From positions 186,001 to 250,000 of the forward strand of contig JALBYF010000016.1 in assembly GCA_023212725.1 (NCBI GenBank): a DNA stretch of 64,000 nucleotides. Reading direction: 5' to 3'. Under the pieces are notes generated by a model. That model ran no database searches and was not told the DNA's origin. It saw only the letters and a program-made list of their open reading frames with translations. This stretch comes from Tranzscheliella williamsii. Taxonomy: Eukaryota > Basidiomycota > Ustilaginomycetes > Ustilaginales > Ustilaginaceae. Positions 37,601 to 47,600 of the stretch are shown here, piece after piece (the first letter of the stretch is position 1; each line of letters starts with the position of its first letter). The position numbers and the translations under genes were made by a program.

Positions 37601-37934
37601 CCACCAGCTCTCGCTGCTGCGCCCGCAGCTGGACGCGTTGAAGACGCAGACGGCGGCGCGCGGCAGCAGCGCCGCGATCCTGGGCACCGACCAGCTGAAG
37701 AAGGTCGAGACTCTGCTGTCGCGCCAAGCCGCCATGCTCAAGGAGGCCAAAGAGAAGGCTAACGAGCTGAACCACCGGATTGCGCGCATCCAGCCGACTG
37801 CCGGCGCCGCTGCAGCGCCCTCTCACGTGGGCATGCCGATCAGCAGCACCACCGCCAATTTGGCCGACCTCTCCCTGACAAGATCGTCCTTTGCCAGCCC
37901 GCGCCGCGTCGCGCGCGGCTCCAGTGTGTTTTAG
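34656..37934 (+). CDS. NUP82: Nucleoporin Nup82 (Nup88 family)
   Basis: The single-exon gene encodes 1092 residues. Nup82 sits on the cytoplasmic face of the nuclear pore with Nsp1 and Nup159 and supports mRNA export. The N-terminal two-thirds fits the Nup82 beta-propeller: RLMAFRGTDLIAVVDNEIRI, FPIRHLSVNPTGKLLACIGD, VSKVDWHPWGEGGTSLLVLT and LTVYGLMKNGDIWAICPFLP. Low-complexity loops separate the blades. From about residue 845 the protein becomes a coiled coil (TLRALGKAVEGYRVEIRDVV; QLKKVETLLSRQAAMLKEAK) that would bind Nsp1/Nup159. The start is the ATG at MSYHPAV. The protein is longer than yeast Nup82, mainly through loops. It converges on TES1. Confidence 0.87.
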   Translation: MSYHPAVSGAYPQSPDPTLGDTQWLQELPNHSIFVAQQGQSRSLPDFTGERSSAQPRLMAFRGTDLIAVVDNEIRIASLIDAKASASSYPPSPSPSMDGAMSQLPYKLLTAAEPLLNFPIRHLSVNPTGKLLACIGDDQITLVVLPRSGYAKHVDRNITCRVAAVGPYYHSPHSESSVSKVDWHPWGEGGTSLLVLTTNGLLREYDVAKDTEEPQQTASFLPILGSKTSSSPRTSRSRSATPNAASLMTGSSPLSFRTRYGSPSPAVGLTADDDEARTAVSFSLCVTHAPAPGPSAFDRGGDGAWTAAAQHSRHPADWSPLTVYGLMKNGDIWAICPFLPRTALVPAAYVHALAKLTSLKANSIDNTDYRPEVDVQLRYLNSLLKHTSATSQRQDRLRNSATPNPDGYARSRSTSTMDLDQLVGSTLPSQSDAEMDDVQDIPVRLHPPSWSFSPDLRQMSSAKKAPRPQGPFLLKPAPIELCEDRESSACDIVWTWLTRDSADLSWAERPDAVSGLAALAIVGHDGRVDVGLILESVEASWGSNRGTGASVSRSRSTKPAKTNRYGMSDTEDEADDLEAPRLDVVNDLPSLLMYETIDLGLLDTAQANGVGSPTKASDFLLDHAGRSRPCFVRDPLYSDTIYIYHSLGAQCLSFARWASKMLDVLNLPSEEDMENLPKGSRKPEEGREKALVKLLHHGESTEIVWIVKSAGQDQEVDKTGAPVVNPVTAVSILSDVYLSYAFLAITQDFQLVGVELSLRVESGAPAEADDERGELGSTAPKAYISLLGEGSAFRAPAIFQQASGLQGLPSHPRRAAHSGLTGSSGELKITPETLRALGKAVEGYRVEIRDVVSAGNAVQARLDLQIREMARQLETLDGIRQRAAALLGEGGQAQAKEPLESRMQRIAQQQGQLVGHIDKVLQKLMDSHQPSLSMYEKQWFEELQRIAAEVGLATATEGGGQGQHQLDARNRKGLANRAENLAHQLSLLRPQLDALKTQTAARGSSAAILGTDQLKKVETLLSRQAAMLKEAKEKANELNHRIARIQPTAGAAAAPSHVGMPISSTTANLADLSLTRSSFASPRRVARGSSVF

Positions 37935-38134
37935 ACCCATGCAGCATGTGACTCACGCCGCCCTATGGCATCCTCCCCCGCCATCTGGCTCATCCGCGGC
38001 CGCGCATGTGGCCTTGTCGAGCGACGCAACACATAATGGCACTGACTGGTATTCGGCCTTCCGGAATGGGTGCAAACAGACGGAGTACATGACACGATGC
38101 GATGCCGCAGGCGAGCGAGACGTGTGCCGAGAGT

Positions 38135-39326
38135 CTACAGTTTCGCGTCGGGCTTGGGCTCGGAGACCTTGCTGCGCACGAGTCCTTCTTGGGAGCATAC
38201 GGCGACCAGGGTGCCGTCCTGGCGGTAGATGCGGCCGATGACGACGCCCCTTCCGTTGGACGCGGCCTGGGACTGCATCTGCACGGCGCACCGGCAAAGT
38301 GGCGAATGTAACAGAAGCGTCAGCGCTGGGTAGGCGTCGTAGGGAGGTGCGCGGGCAGAAGGCAGTGATACTCACGACAAAGAGGAGCCAGTCGTGCACG
38401 TCAAAGGGCTGGTAGAACCACATGCTGTGGTCGAGGCTGGCCATCATCTTGACGCTGCGACTGTTGTTGAGCGCCTTGGAGACGGTGCTCAGCAGGTAGA
38501 AGTCGGAGGCGTAGGCGAGGGCGACCTTTTGCGCCTCGATGCCGCCGGGCATTGGGCGGCGGGTCCGCATCCAGAAGGCCTGCTGGTTGCCGGGGGTGGG
38601 GATGCCGTTGTGGTCGTACATGCCGGGGAGCGCATCGCGGATCTCAACGGGCGAATTCTTGCGGTCGCTGATCCAGCCCTCGAGCACCTTGCGCACGCGT
38701 GGGTCGACGCGGCCTTTCTGGAGGACCTCTTCGTACCTGCGCTCGTTGGTGGGGCACGTCTCGGGCTCGGGCAGCGTGCGCACATTGATGCTCTTGCTCG
38801 AGTGGTTGCCCGTGGCATGGAAGCCGGTGATGGACTCGAGCATCGAGTTGCTGTGTGCATCGAGACTCGGTGTCGGGATGGCGAACGTAGGCTGGAGCGG
38901 CTCCGGCTTCTGGTAGGAGAGGATGATGGTGAAGATGGACCGGCCCTTCTGGACCGCGTTGACGCTGCGGGTGATGTACGAGCCGCCATCGCGGACACGC
39001 GCGACCTGGTAGACGATCGGCCGCGTCTCGTCGCCAGCAAGCAGGAAGTAGCAGTGGAGCGAATGGAGCAGCATGCCGTCGCGGACGGTCCGGTGCGACG
39101 CCGCCACCGCCTGCGCGATCACCTGACCGCCAAACACGCCCCGTGCGCGCGCAGGCTTCCACAGCGTCTTGGACCGATACAGATCCTCGTCGATCTCCTC
39201 AACCTCGAGCGCCTCGGCGATGTCGGCGCCCTCCCGTGCGGTCGTGTTCACCCCATGCTCGTACACCGGCGGCTCCTGCTCCTCGGACGTCGGCTCGCGG
39301 CCCAAGTCTCTGGCGCCTGCTTTCAT
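38135..39326 (-). CDS. TES1: Peroxisomal acyl-CoA thioesterase, 2 exons
   Basis: A double-hotdog acyl-CoA thioesterase II hydrolyses fatty acyl-CoA to free acid and CoA, mainly in peroxisomes during beta-oxidation. Exon 1 is 39326-38376 and exon 2 is 38278-38135, with a 97-nt intron (donor GTGAGT, acceptor CAG) and 364 residues in total. The first hotdog carries RGVFGGQVIAQAVAASHRTV and LHSLHCYFLLAGDETRPIVY. The second carries MMASLDHSMWFYQPF, with the family Asp, and across the splice WLLFVMQSQAASNGRGVV and SQEGLVR. The spliced protein ends in AKL, a peroxisomal targeting signal type 1. Without splicing the frame continues to 37953, losing the hotdog end and AKL. The start is the first ATG (MKAGARDLG); upstream in-frame codons begin at a TTG. 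Confidence 0.9.
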
Positions 39327-39950
39327 CAGGGAAATCCACGTCCTGGTACGGGCGGCAGCGTAAGTAGCTAGCTCTCCTCCTCCGGTGCTTCTAATGGCGT
39401 CGCAATCAGCGCTCTTCGCGTTGTTCGTCAATAGATGCCGGCGTAGGGACAAGAGAAGATGGGGCGCTGATGGGAAGTGTTGGGACACGAAGCGAGGCTG
39501 GCACCGATTCTGAAAGTGCCCTTTCCACAACCATCAACGCCCAAGAACATGCCGCACACACCGATCGACGCCGGCGATGGCCGCGCATATCTGCACCTAT
39601 TCCCGTGATATTCGCAAGGTCCGCTTACAAACGTCGCCCTTGCTGATGGGTGGACAGGCGAAGACAGCCGTGAATGGTAACCGGTAACTAACACTGTTCC
39701 TATTGCCGGACCGATGTGTTTATCGGCCGGAAAGGAAGAGCCAAATAAGCCGGCCGAGAGATGCCAGGCTGGAAGGATTGTGGGTTGGCTGTCGTGGCAT
39801 GGGCCATCCCATGGCAATGCCACTGCCACGCAACCACTGCCACGCAACCACTGCCACGCAACCACTACCACGCAACCCTACCCATTGCTCATCGACCCGA
39901 TCGCGGAAGACCAGCGGCTCAGCTCGACCCAGCAGCAAGGACAGGTACGG
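39327..39950. promoter_or_regulatory. Divergent intergenic region TES1/SLY1
   Basis: This 0.62-kb spacer holds both promoters and a 14-bp tandem repeat. The SLY1 frame is open upstream to an ATG at 39714, so an N-terminally extended product cannot be excluded from sequence alone. Confidence 0.45.
39820..39875. repeat. Minisatellite, four 14-bp units before SLY1
   Basis: Four tandem copies of CCACTGCCACGCAA lie at 39820-39875; the fourth has one substitution. The unit length is not a multiple of three although the repeat lies in an open frame joined to SLY1. Confidence 0.92.
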
Positions 39951-42071
39951 ATGGCGGCAGCTGCGTCCAGCTTGCGCACTGCGCAGGTGAATTCTCTGCT
40001 CTCGCTGCTGAATCTCAACAATCCGAGCTTCCACCATGCGTCGTCGTCTTCGTCGTCCGCACCCAACTCCACGTACAGCTCGCGGCCAAGTTCTGCCGCG
40101 GGGACGACGGAGCAGGATGCATCTATACCGACGGGCCCGCCCGTGTGGAAGGTGCTTGTGATGGACCGGGTGTCCAAGGACATCTTGGCCACCTCTCTGC
40201 GCGTCCAGGATCTCCGCGAGAACGGCGTGACGCTACACATGCAGCTCCACTCGGACAGGCCGCCACTGCCCGATGTTCCTGGCGTCTACTTTGTCTCTCC
40301 GACCTCGGAAAACGTCCGCCGCATCGCGCAGGACATGAAGCGCATGCTGTACGATGGTTTCTACGTCAACTTTACCAGCGTCGCGCCCAAGGCCGTGCTG
40401 GAAGAGTTCGCCAATCTGGTTGCGGCCGACGGCACCGGCCAGCTGGTGCAGCAGGTCTACGACCAGTATCTCGACTTTGTCGTGCTTGAGCCAACCCTCT
40501 TTGAGCTGCTTCCCGAAGCTAGTGCCTCGCGGGGCTTGAGCGGTGCCGCGGCCGGCGGCGGCCCTGCCCACGCCGCTCCTGCAGAGGGACAGCTGCGTAC
40601 GACGTACGAGAGGCTGAACGATCCAAAGTCTGGGCAGAAAGAAGTGGAGGAGGAGACGGACCGGATCGCCGCGGGCCTCTTTTCGACGCTGGCCACGATG
40701 GGCACGCTGCCGATCATCCGCGCGCCGCGCGGCAACGCTGCCGAACTGGTCGCGCGCAAGCTGGAGTCCAAGATCCGCGAACACATGACCAGTTCGCGCG
40801 GCGGCGCCAACCTGTTCTCCGAGGCGGCGGGCAGCTCGGGCAGCCCGAGCTGGTCGTCGTCGCGGCCGCTGCTTGTGGTGCTGGACCGGAATGTCGATCT
40901 GGTGCCGATGCTTGCGCACAGCTGGACCTACCAGGCGCTGGTGCAGGATGTGCTGGAGCTCAAGCTCAACCGCGTCACGGTGGCCGCGACCGAAGCGGGC
41001 GTCGCTACCAAAAAGACGTACGACCTGGACTCGAAGGACTATTTCTGGACCAAGAACTCCGCGACGCCGTTCCCGCAGGTCGCCGAGGACATTGACGCCG
41101 AGCTGAACAAGTACAAGGCGGACGCCGCCGAGATCACACGCTCCACGGGCATCAGCAGCATGGACGAGGTGGGGCAGCTGGACGGGAGCTCCAATGCGGC
41201 GCACCTCAAGGCGGCCATCACGGCGCTGCCGGAACTGACGCAGCGCAAGAGCACCATCGACGCACACATGAACATCGCCACCGCGCTGCTGCAGGGCATC
41301 AAGAAGCGCGGGCTGGACACCCTCTTCCAGCTGGAGGAAGCGATCACACGGCAGAAGAAGGAGACCATCCTGGAGACCATCAAGGATGCGCAGCTGGAGG
41401 GGGCGGCCGACAAGCTGCGGCTCTTTCTCATTTTTCTGCTCTCGTCGCCGGAGCATGTGCTGGGGCGGGAGGATGTGGAGGAGTTTGAGCGGGTGCTCGC
41501 GGTGGAGGGGGCGGATATGGCTGCGGTGGCGTACGTCAAGAAGGTGCGGGAGCTGTCGCGGATGACGCTGCTTGCGGCTGCGCCGGCGGGGCCAGCGGCA
41601 GGGGCGGGGGGGGATGGGGTATTTCGCGGCTTTTCCTCGCTCTCGTCGCGGCTGACGGGGCGGCTGAAGGATACGGGGCTGGAGCAGCTCGTGCAGGGGG
41701 TCAAGAACTTCCTGCCGGCGCAGAAGGAGCTCACCGTCACCCGGCTGGTCGCGGCGCTGATGGAGCCGGCTGCCGCGCCCGCTGCCGCGCTGGCCGAGAC
41801 GGACGACTACCTCTACTTCGACCCGCGCGCACCGCGCTCGCGCGCCCCCCCCCCCGCCACCCCCGCACGCTCCCCCTTCACCGACGCCATCGTCTTCCTC
41901 GTCGGCGGCGGCAGCTACATCGAACACGCCAACCTCCAAGAATACGCCGCCCGCTCCCCCTCCCCCCCCCCCCCCACCCTCGGCACCCCCAAGCGCATCA
42001 CCTACGGCGCGACCGAAATCCTCTCCCCCGCACAGTTCCTCACCGCCCTTGCCAACCTCGCCCCCAAATAG
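39951..42071 (+). CDS. SLY1: SM protein Sly1
   Basis: The single-exon gene encodes 706 residues from the chosen start. Sly1 is the Sec1/Munc18 protein for ER-Golgi traffic; it binds the N-peptides of Sed5 and Ufe1 and promotes SNARE assembly. The N-terminal domain has [39 protein letters not shown] and [20 protein letters not shown], all close to Sly1 rather than Sec1 or Vps45. Later blocks include [20 protein letters not shown] and [16 protein letters not shown]. Near the C-terminus [20 protein letters not shown] closes the fold. The ATG at 39951 starts a Sly1-like N-terminus ([17 protein letters not shown]). An upstream in-frame ATG at 39714 would add 79 repeat-encoded residues and is judged unlikely. 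The 3' end is extremely C-rich, with C homopolymers near 41847-41855 and 41962-41971. Its partner UFE1 is 11 kb away. Confidence 0.9.
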   Translation: MAAAASSLRTAQVNSLLSLLNLNNPSFHHASSSSSSAPNSTYSSRPSSAAGTTEQDASIPTGPPVWKVLVMDRVSKDILATSLRVQDLRENGVTLHMQLHSDRPPLPDVPGVYFVSPTSENVRRIAQDMKRMLYDGFYVNFTSVAPKAVLEEFANLVAADGTGQLVQQVYDQYLDFVVLEPTLFELLPEASASRGLSGAAAGGGPAHAAPAEGQLRTTYERLNDPKSGQKEVEEETDRIAAGLFSTLATMGTLPIIRAPRGNAAELVARKLESKIREHMTSSRGGANLFSEAAGSSGSPSWSSSRPLLVVLDRNVDLVPMLAHSWTYQALVQDVLELKLNRVTVAATEAGVATKKTYDLDSKDYFWTKNSATPFPQVAEDIDAELNKYKADAAEITRSTGISSMDEVGQLDGSSNAAHLKAAITALPELTQRKSTIDAHMNIATALLQGIKKRGLDTLFQLEEAITRQKKETILETIKDAQLEGAADKLRLFLIFLLSSPEHVLGREDVEEFERVLAVEGADMAAVAYVKKVRELSRMTLLAAAPAGPAAGAGGDGVFRGFSSLSSRLTGRLKDTGLEQLVQGVKNFLPAQKELTVTRLVAALMEPAAAPAAALAETDDYLYFDPRAPRSRAPPPATPARSPFTDAIVFLVGGGSYIEHANLQEYAARSPSPPPPTLGTPKRITYGATEILSPAQFLTALANLAPK

Positions 42072-42100
42072 CCGCACAAATTCAGTCGCACAGTTGCACA

Positions 42101-42139
42101 GTGGCACGGTGGCACAGTGGCACGGTGGCACAGTGGCAC
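42101..42139. repeat. 8-bp tandem repeat just after SLY1
   Basis: Five tandem units of GTGGCAC followed by G or A alternate perfectly, with one degenerate unit before them (42093-42100). The array starts 30 bp after the SLY1 stop. Confidence 0.92.
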
Positions 42140-42289
42140 ACAGCAGTCAAGACGGGGAGAGGTGGACAAACCGGGTCCGATTAAGGGCAGCCAAATAGCG
42201 GCGCGGGGGACGGGGTATGCGGATCGATACAAATACAGACAAGAATACAGGGGGCGCGACAGGGCCGGGGCGGGAAGGGGGGTTGGTTG

Positions 42290-42775
42290 CTAGGAGCGCC
42301 TGCGGGATCTGCCTCTGGGCTGTTCTGGGCGAGTGGGGGAGGGCAGGGCGGTGAGGAGGGTGGGGAGGAAGGCGAAGCGGCGAGGTTTCCTGCGGATGTC
42401 GGGGGAGGATTCGGGGGGCGGTTTTGCGTTGCCGTTGTGGCGCGAGGTGAGGTGGCCGGTGTAGGTGCCGTCGAGCTTTGCCTTTTCGATGGCGAGGCGC
42501 TCCTTCTGCCACATGAAGGCGGTGTGCGAGGCCATCTGGCGCGCGTAGGCAAGATGCGCATGCACCGCATCAGCCCCACTCGCCTCGGACTCGCCCGACG
42601 ACGTCGAAAACCGCGAGCCCACCCCGCCGCTGCTGGACGACCGCCAACTCGACCCCTCCGACATCGGCGACTCTTCCCCATGCATCCCCTGCCCAACGTA
42701 CGTCATCGCCGGCGGCACAAATTGCGCCCCCCCAATCGGCACCACGTAGTGCCCGTCCTGATTCGACTTGTACAT
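42290..42775 (-). CDS. Unknown small protein, 161 residues
   Basis: I do not recognise this protein. From the ATG at 42775 the product starts MYKSNQDGHYVVPIGGAQFV, then has a Ser/Gly-rich middle and a helical segment (AHLAYARQMASHTAFMWQKE followed by RLAIEKAKLDGTYTGHL), and ends in a very basic tail (RPEQPRGRSRRRS). The helical segment and the composition trend shared with neighbours argue for a real gene. The frame is open upstream to 43183, but that part is encoded by a hexanucleotide microsatellite and Pro/Ser-rich sequence and is taken as leader or promoter. A short upstream exon is possible. Confidence 0.55.
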   Translation of the reverse strand: MYKSNQDGHYVVPIGGAQFVPPAMTYVGQGMHGEESPMSEGSSWRSSSSGGVGSRFSTSSGESEASGADAVHAHLAYARQMASHTAFMWQKERLAIEKAKLDGTYTGHLTSRHNGNAKPPPESSPDIRRKPRRFAFLPTLLTALPSPTRPEQPRGRSRRRS

Positions 42776-42861
42776 CCCTGCCAGTCCGGTCTGCAGCGAT
42801 GGCGCAGCGCTTCGATATGGAGAGTGACTTGGCGTTGGGCAGAGTACAAAGTGGTACTGCC

Positions 42862-42914
42862 GCTTGTGCGTGTGTTTGTGCTTGCGCTTGTGCTTGTGCT
42901 TGCGCTTGTGCTTG
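42862..42914. repeat. GCTTGT/GCTTGC hexanucleotide microsatellite
   Basis: About eight or nine hexamers, alternating between GCTTGT and GCTTGC with minor variants, lie about 90 bp upstream of the small unknown gene. On the minus strand the open frame would read as a Lys/His/Arg run. Confidence 0.88.
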
Positions 42915-43290
42915 GTTGGCGGGAGTGGCGGATGGGCTAGTGGTGATCTGTGTGGAGAATGGACGGATGACGGCGGGCGGAAGTGGCTGGATATATACGG
43001 CGAGGGCAGCGGCGAGGCGGCAGGCCAGAAGGCTGTGAGAAGCTCAGCCAAGTGGAGCCAAGTGGAGCAGCCAAGCGCGGAAGCGGAAGAAAAAGTAAAA
43101 ACGGCGCGCAGCTGACAAGGTCCGGGGAACGGGGCGGCTGAGCGGCGCGCATTGCTGACGGAGATAGGATGCCGGCATCGCAAGCAAGCCTGTCGAAGCG
43201 GTGCTCAATCACCACCATAATCTCGGCCTTGTCATCCGCGGCCCTCCATGACTCGCCTTCGCCGTCATACCAATACGAACTGAATCACCT

Positions 43291-43361
43291 ACTCATCACC
43301 ATCACCATCACAATTACCCTCACAATTACGATCACAATTCATATTCGCCATCACCATCACA
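43291..43361. repeat. CATCAC / CACAATTA-rich simple sequence
   Basis: CATCAC runs at both ends flank several imperfect ATTACNNTCACA units. The stretch is low-complexity and without coding sense. Confidence 0.8.
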
Positions 43362-44610
43362 TGTCCCTAGAATGGGGATTGGGATTGGAATAGAGCGACT
43401 CGTCTGTGGTGCGGTAGTAGGTGCACTCGGGCGGCGGGGCTGTGAAGGCAAGATCGCCAAGTCATGCAGGGCTTGCGAGCCGGAGGAATGGACCGAGGCG
43501 AGCGTCACATTCTGCGAGTGTCTTATGCCAGCATAACAGTCATCCGTGAAGCCCGTGGAAATGCAATGCCGAGACGGCGTCCGTTCTGCAACCAACCCAG
43601 CTGGACGCGAGTTTCATGAACAGCGGCTTCCAAAATCCGAAATTGCGTCTTCTTCTGCCAAGCCAAGCACCGCGTCGAAGCCTATCAGGCGTAGGTAACG
43701 GTAATTTGTTTGCTCCATGGACCTGCGCAAGCATGTCGATTTTGTTCGGCCGTCGCTCTTCTACTAGATTCCTGCTTCGGGGGTTCGGACCTATCTCGGG
43801 TCCGCACGGCAGTGTACGGCCGGGTTGGGCTTCGTTCGGTTCCGGGGGCGCAAGCTGGCTCCGCTGCGTGACTCGCGGCGTGCGGATGGACAGTCATACC
43901 CGATGACTCGCGGGCGGTGCTAACCTAAGCGCGACGTGCAGAAGGTCCGACTCCAACTTCCGGCCTTGGCTTCCAGCCGCAGGAACCACCATGCCCGCCA
44001 GTGTTAGATTGCTCGTGTAGCGCCTCGCCGACCTTCCGTGAGCCTATGTCCGTCCGTTACGGCGATACTATAAAGCCGCTTGGTTGGGATATCCATCCAG
44101 CGCAAGGACGTTCGCCATGACGTCGAGCGAGACGGCCTCCACCCCGTCGTCCACACCCGCGTATCGCACGCCGCGCCACCACCGCCGCCACGTCCACCCA
44201 TCCGCCCCCATCGATCTGTGATTCACATATTGTGGGTACAGTGCGAATAGCTCTGTGCCTCTCGCCCGCCCGCTGCATGGTTCAGCCTCACGCCGCATTC
44301 CAAGCCGCAGCCCGCGTAGAGACGAAGACGAGGCACTCTGCTACATTAGCGCGTCTCAGACAATAATGGAGGTCATATGTCTTGCCAACCAGCGAGCGTG
44401 AATTGGTTTCATGGCCCAACGGCCTGAATTTCCTGAGGGGGCAACGACCAAACTGTGATGTAATGTGAATGTTATTCACTGTGAATTCTTGGAAACGAGT
44501 GGAGGCGATGATTCAGATCATCGGAAATCGACGGCCCGATAGGATCTCTCATCGCGGGCGTGGCTCCGATTCGCGGACGTGGCCCGATCGCGCGGGTGGC
44601 AGGCCCGCGC

Positions 44611-47600
44611 CTAGAGGTTCTTGATGCTGTCGCGCATGCCGAGCAGGAACTTGCCCATGCCACGTTTCTTGGCGGCCGGCGCTGCGGTCTCGCTGGTTCC
44701 CTCTGGCGTGTTGGCGTGATGGGCGCCGCGCGAAGCGTCCTTGTCTGCGGCTAAGGCGCCCGGGGCAAGCTCGGGGTGCGTGCGATGCAGGCTGCTGGTG
44801 CTTGTGCTTGCATCTCGCCGCATGCCCAGCGCCGAGTCCGCCGAGACGCTCTTCGTCGAAGCCACATTGCTCGAGCTCGGCACGACAGGGCGGAGCGAGT
44901 CCAAGCCGCCGCCCTGTGTGTTGCTATGGCTGCTGCTCTTCGTGGACGAAGACGAGCCTGGGCGGCGGAAGCGCGAGACGAAAGACGAGGTGCCGCCACC
45001 ACTGCCAGTTGAAGTTACGCTGCTGCTCCGCACTTTACTGCTATCTTCCTGTGTGACTGACCGCTGGTCCTGTTGTGTAGCCAGCTGCGACTGCATAGTA
45101 AGCAGCGTCGTGCTAGCCGTCTTGTCCTTCGAATCAGACAGCAGATGGAAGAGCTTGCTCCGCTCCGATCGATCGGCCAAGCGACCCGCCTCGCGAACCG
45201 TAGCAGAAACAGCGTCGGTTGTGGTCATTTCTGCATGCTCGCTTGCATTCAACATGGCCGGTGGCTCCCTCTTCTTCCTTTCTTGACTCTTCGCATCGCC
45301 GCCACCAAAGATGGCGGCCAGGTAGTGCGCATCCACTTCCTTCTTGATAGACAATGTCTTCTCGCGCTCGGCGATGGTGTCCAGACCAAACCCGCTGCCG
45401 CGCGTCCGGTTCCGTGTGGTAAAGTCTTTGCGGGACAACGCTGCAGGCGCCGAAGACGTCGAGTAGATGCTCGAAGTGGCCGATGAAGTCGAGCTGTGCG
45501 TCGATGCAGTGTTGGTAGATGAGGCCACAGAGGAAATCGTGGCCACAGACTGGTTGCGGTCCCTCCATGACATGATCTGGTTGCGTCCAGAATCTTGTAG
45601 ACCGACCATTCCCCCTTTGCGCTGCTCGCCCATTCGACCGCGTCGCTGAGCCGCAGAAGACCAGTTGGTCGCGCTCGCAACCACAGAGCTAGCTCCGTCC
45701 AAGTGGCCGGCGGGTTTGCCGGAGCCCATGTGCCAGGAGCTCTGATTAATAGCCAAGTCCCGCTGTAGCGCTGAAGAGAGCGCCGCGTCGCGGCCTCCTT
45801 CAGCAAGGCTCTGTAAGGTGTACCGTGCTGCCGCTTCTGCCGTCGGCTTCGACAATATCACGGGCGGAGAGACGGGATCAGATAGACCGTCATGGGGCTT
45901 CGTCATCTTGCTCATCTGCCGCGCTAGCGATTCGGAAGCCAAGGCCAGTTCACGGATCGTCCTCTCGCGCTCCTTCAGCCTGATGGCAGGCATGTCGTCC
46001 AGGTCACCCATGTGCTCAACGGATTGCGACCGTTTGAGCTGCTGCTTGGCGAGCGTCCTTCCCTTTCTGGCCCCCCGTTTCCTTCGTTTCGAATGATTTG
46101 AAGCCGAAACGCTCGCAGGCTTCTCAGCATCGTCATCATTGTGCGGGTCCTCATCTCCGCACTCCTCCTTGTCGGTATCATGCAAGCCGCCCGCTACGCT
46201 TTTGCCTCCTTCGTCCAGCGTTGCCTCCGTAGCACTAGGTACGCCATCGCCTGTCCCTTGCTGCTCTGAAGAGGTGGTGCTTACAGACGGCTCTTCAATT
46301 TTCTCTTGTCCAGCTTCGCCGTTCGGCTGAGTTCGAGTTGCAGGACTCCCCTCGATGTTGTCCTTGTAATCAATGGACGCTAACGGGCGACCATCGTTGC
46401 GGGTCTCTGTAGTCTGCATCCCTGTGCCCACCTCGGATGCCAGTGTTGTTCTGCGCTGAACAGTAGCGCCTCCGTACTGTGTATCGAAAGGATTGCGCTC
46501 GGGAGGTTGTGGAGAAGGCGTAAAAGTAGGCGATGGTAGAACATCCGGAGTGAACAGCGCTGAGTTGGGTGAAAGGCTTTCATACCGTATTGCAGTGAGT
46601 GGCCCTCGGAAGGTGGCATCGGGGTTGATGTCGACTTCGAACGATTGATCAGTGTCGCGCAGAAACGAGCGGTCCCTAGGACGCGGAGAGCTGAGCAAAG
46701 AGGGAAGGGTCGACATCGAGCAGGTTCGTGAATGCACCAACGGCATTGTCGAATAGAAGGATGCTCCTCGCGAGATTCGGCCGGGTCCGGAACCTGATAG
46801 TCCCATGTGCTCAACCAGACCGGCTGCCCACTTGGAGAACTCGCCAGCAGAGATTCTGTTCTGCTCATGGCCCAACCCATCAACGCTTGAACAGAAAACG
46901 TTTTCGCAGAGGAAGCGAGCCACTGCCATGGTTAGGCCATCGAATGCCTCCATCAAGAAGCGGACAGGATCCTGGCAGTAGGCAGCAAAGGAAGGGCAGG
47001 CGAGCGAGGGCTCGGTAAACGGACTCCGATGGAAGAGAAGGTTCAGGAGGACAACACCCAGAGACCATATGTCAGCTTGCTTTGGATCGTACGAAGAGGA
47101 AACGTTGTTGTGACATTCGTAGGCCATGTAGGGCTTACTGCCGCAGTCAAAGTCGTCGCATTGCTCTTGCGCAGTGGCTAGACCGAAGTCGGTCATCTTG
47201 ACGATGACATGGGCGTCGCCAGCATCACGAACGCTGTCGACCAGAGTACTTGAGCTCGTGTCTAGACAGGCCGATTGCATTTCTTCAGGCGTGCGACGAT
47301 CTTCGACGATGAAGTTTTCGGGCTTGATGTCTCGATGACTGATGCCTTGGTCGTGACAGTACTGGACAGCGTCACAGATTTGGCGGAACATCCGCGAAAT
47401 GAGACGTATACGCCTCTTGGAAAGTAGCGTGCTTCCTCCAGTGGATGCAAGTAGAGAGGGAGATGGGGGCGTCGCATCCAGTGATGTGCCCAGCTCGTTT
47501 ATGTCTCCGTAAGAGGGTCCGCTTCGCATCTGAAGTGTCTGAGATGAGGCCTCTTCCGTCTGCGATGATTCCTGTGGATGAACAGGTCCAGTATCATGAG

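Larger units (their letters stand above)
42776..44610. other. Long intergenic region, no gene recognised
   Basis: This 1.8-kb stretch is among the largest non-coding parts of the window. It holds the hexanucleotide microsatellite, a CAT-CAC/CACAATTA-type simple sequence at about 43291-43361, and otherwise mixed sequence with only short scattered frames. The right part would contain the 3' region of the large kinase gene. I looked for tRNA B-box-like sequences and saw none convincing. Confidence 0.5.

Noticed and set aside
40233..42131. 632-codon open frame on the minus strand, opposite SLY1
   Set aside because: It lies antisense to a clearly conserved SLY1 frame and is low-complexity Arg/Gly/His. 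High-GC coding DNA commonly gives such shadows.
43400..44600. Possible tRNA or other small RNA genes in the long spacer
   Set aside because: I looked for B-box-like GGTTCGA-type sequences and cloverleaf pairing by eye and found none convincing; a covariance-model scan would be needed to exclude them.
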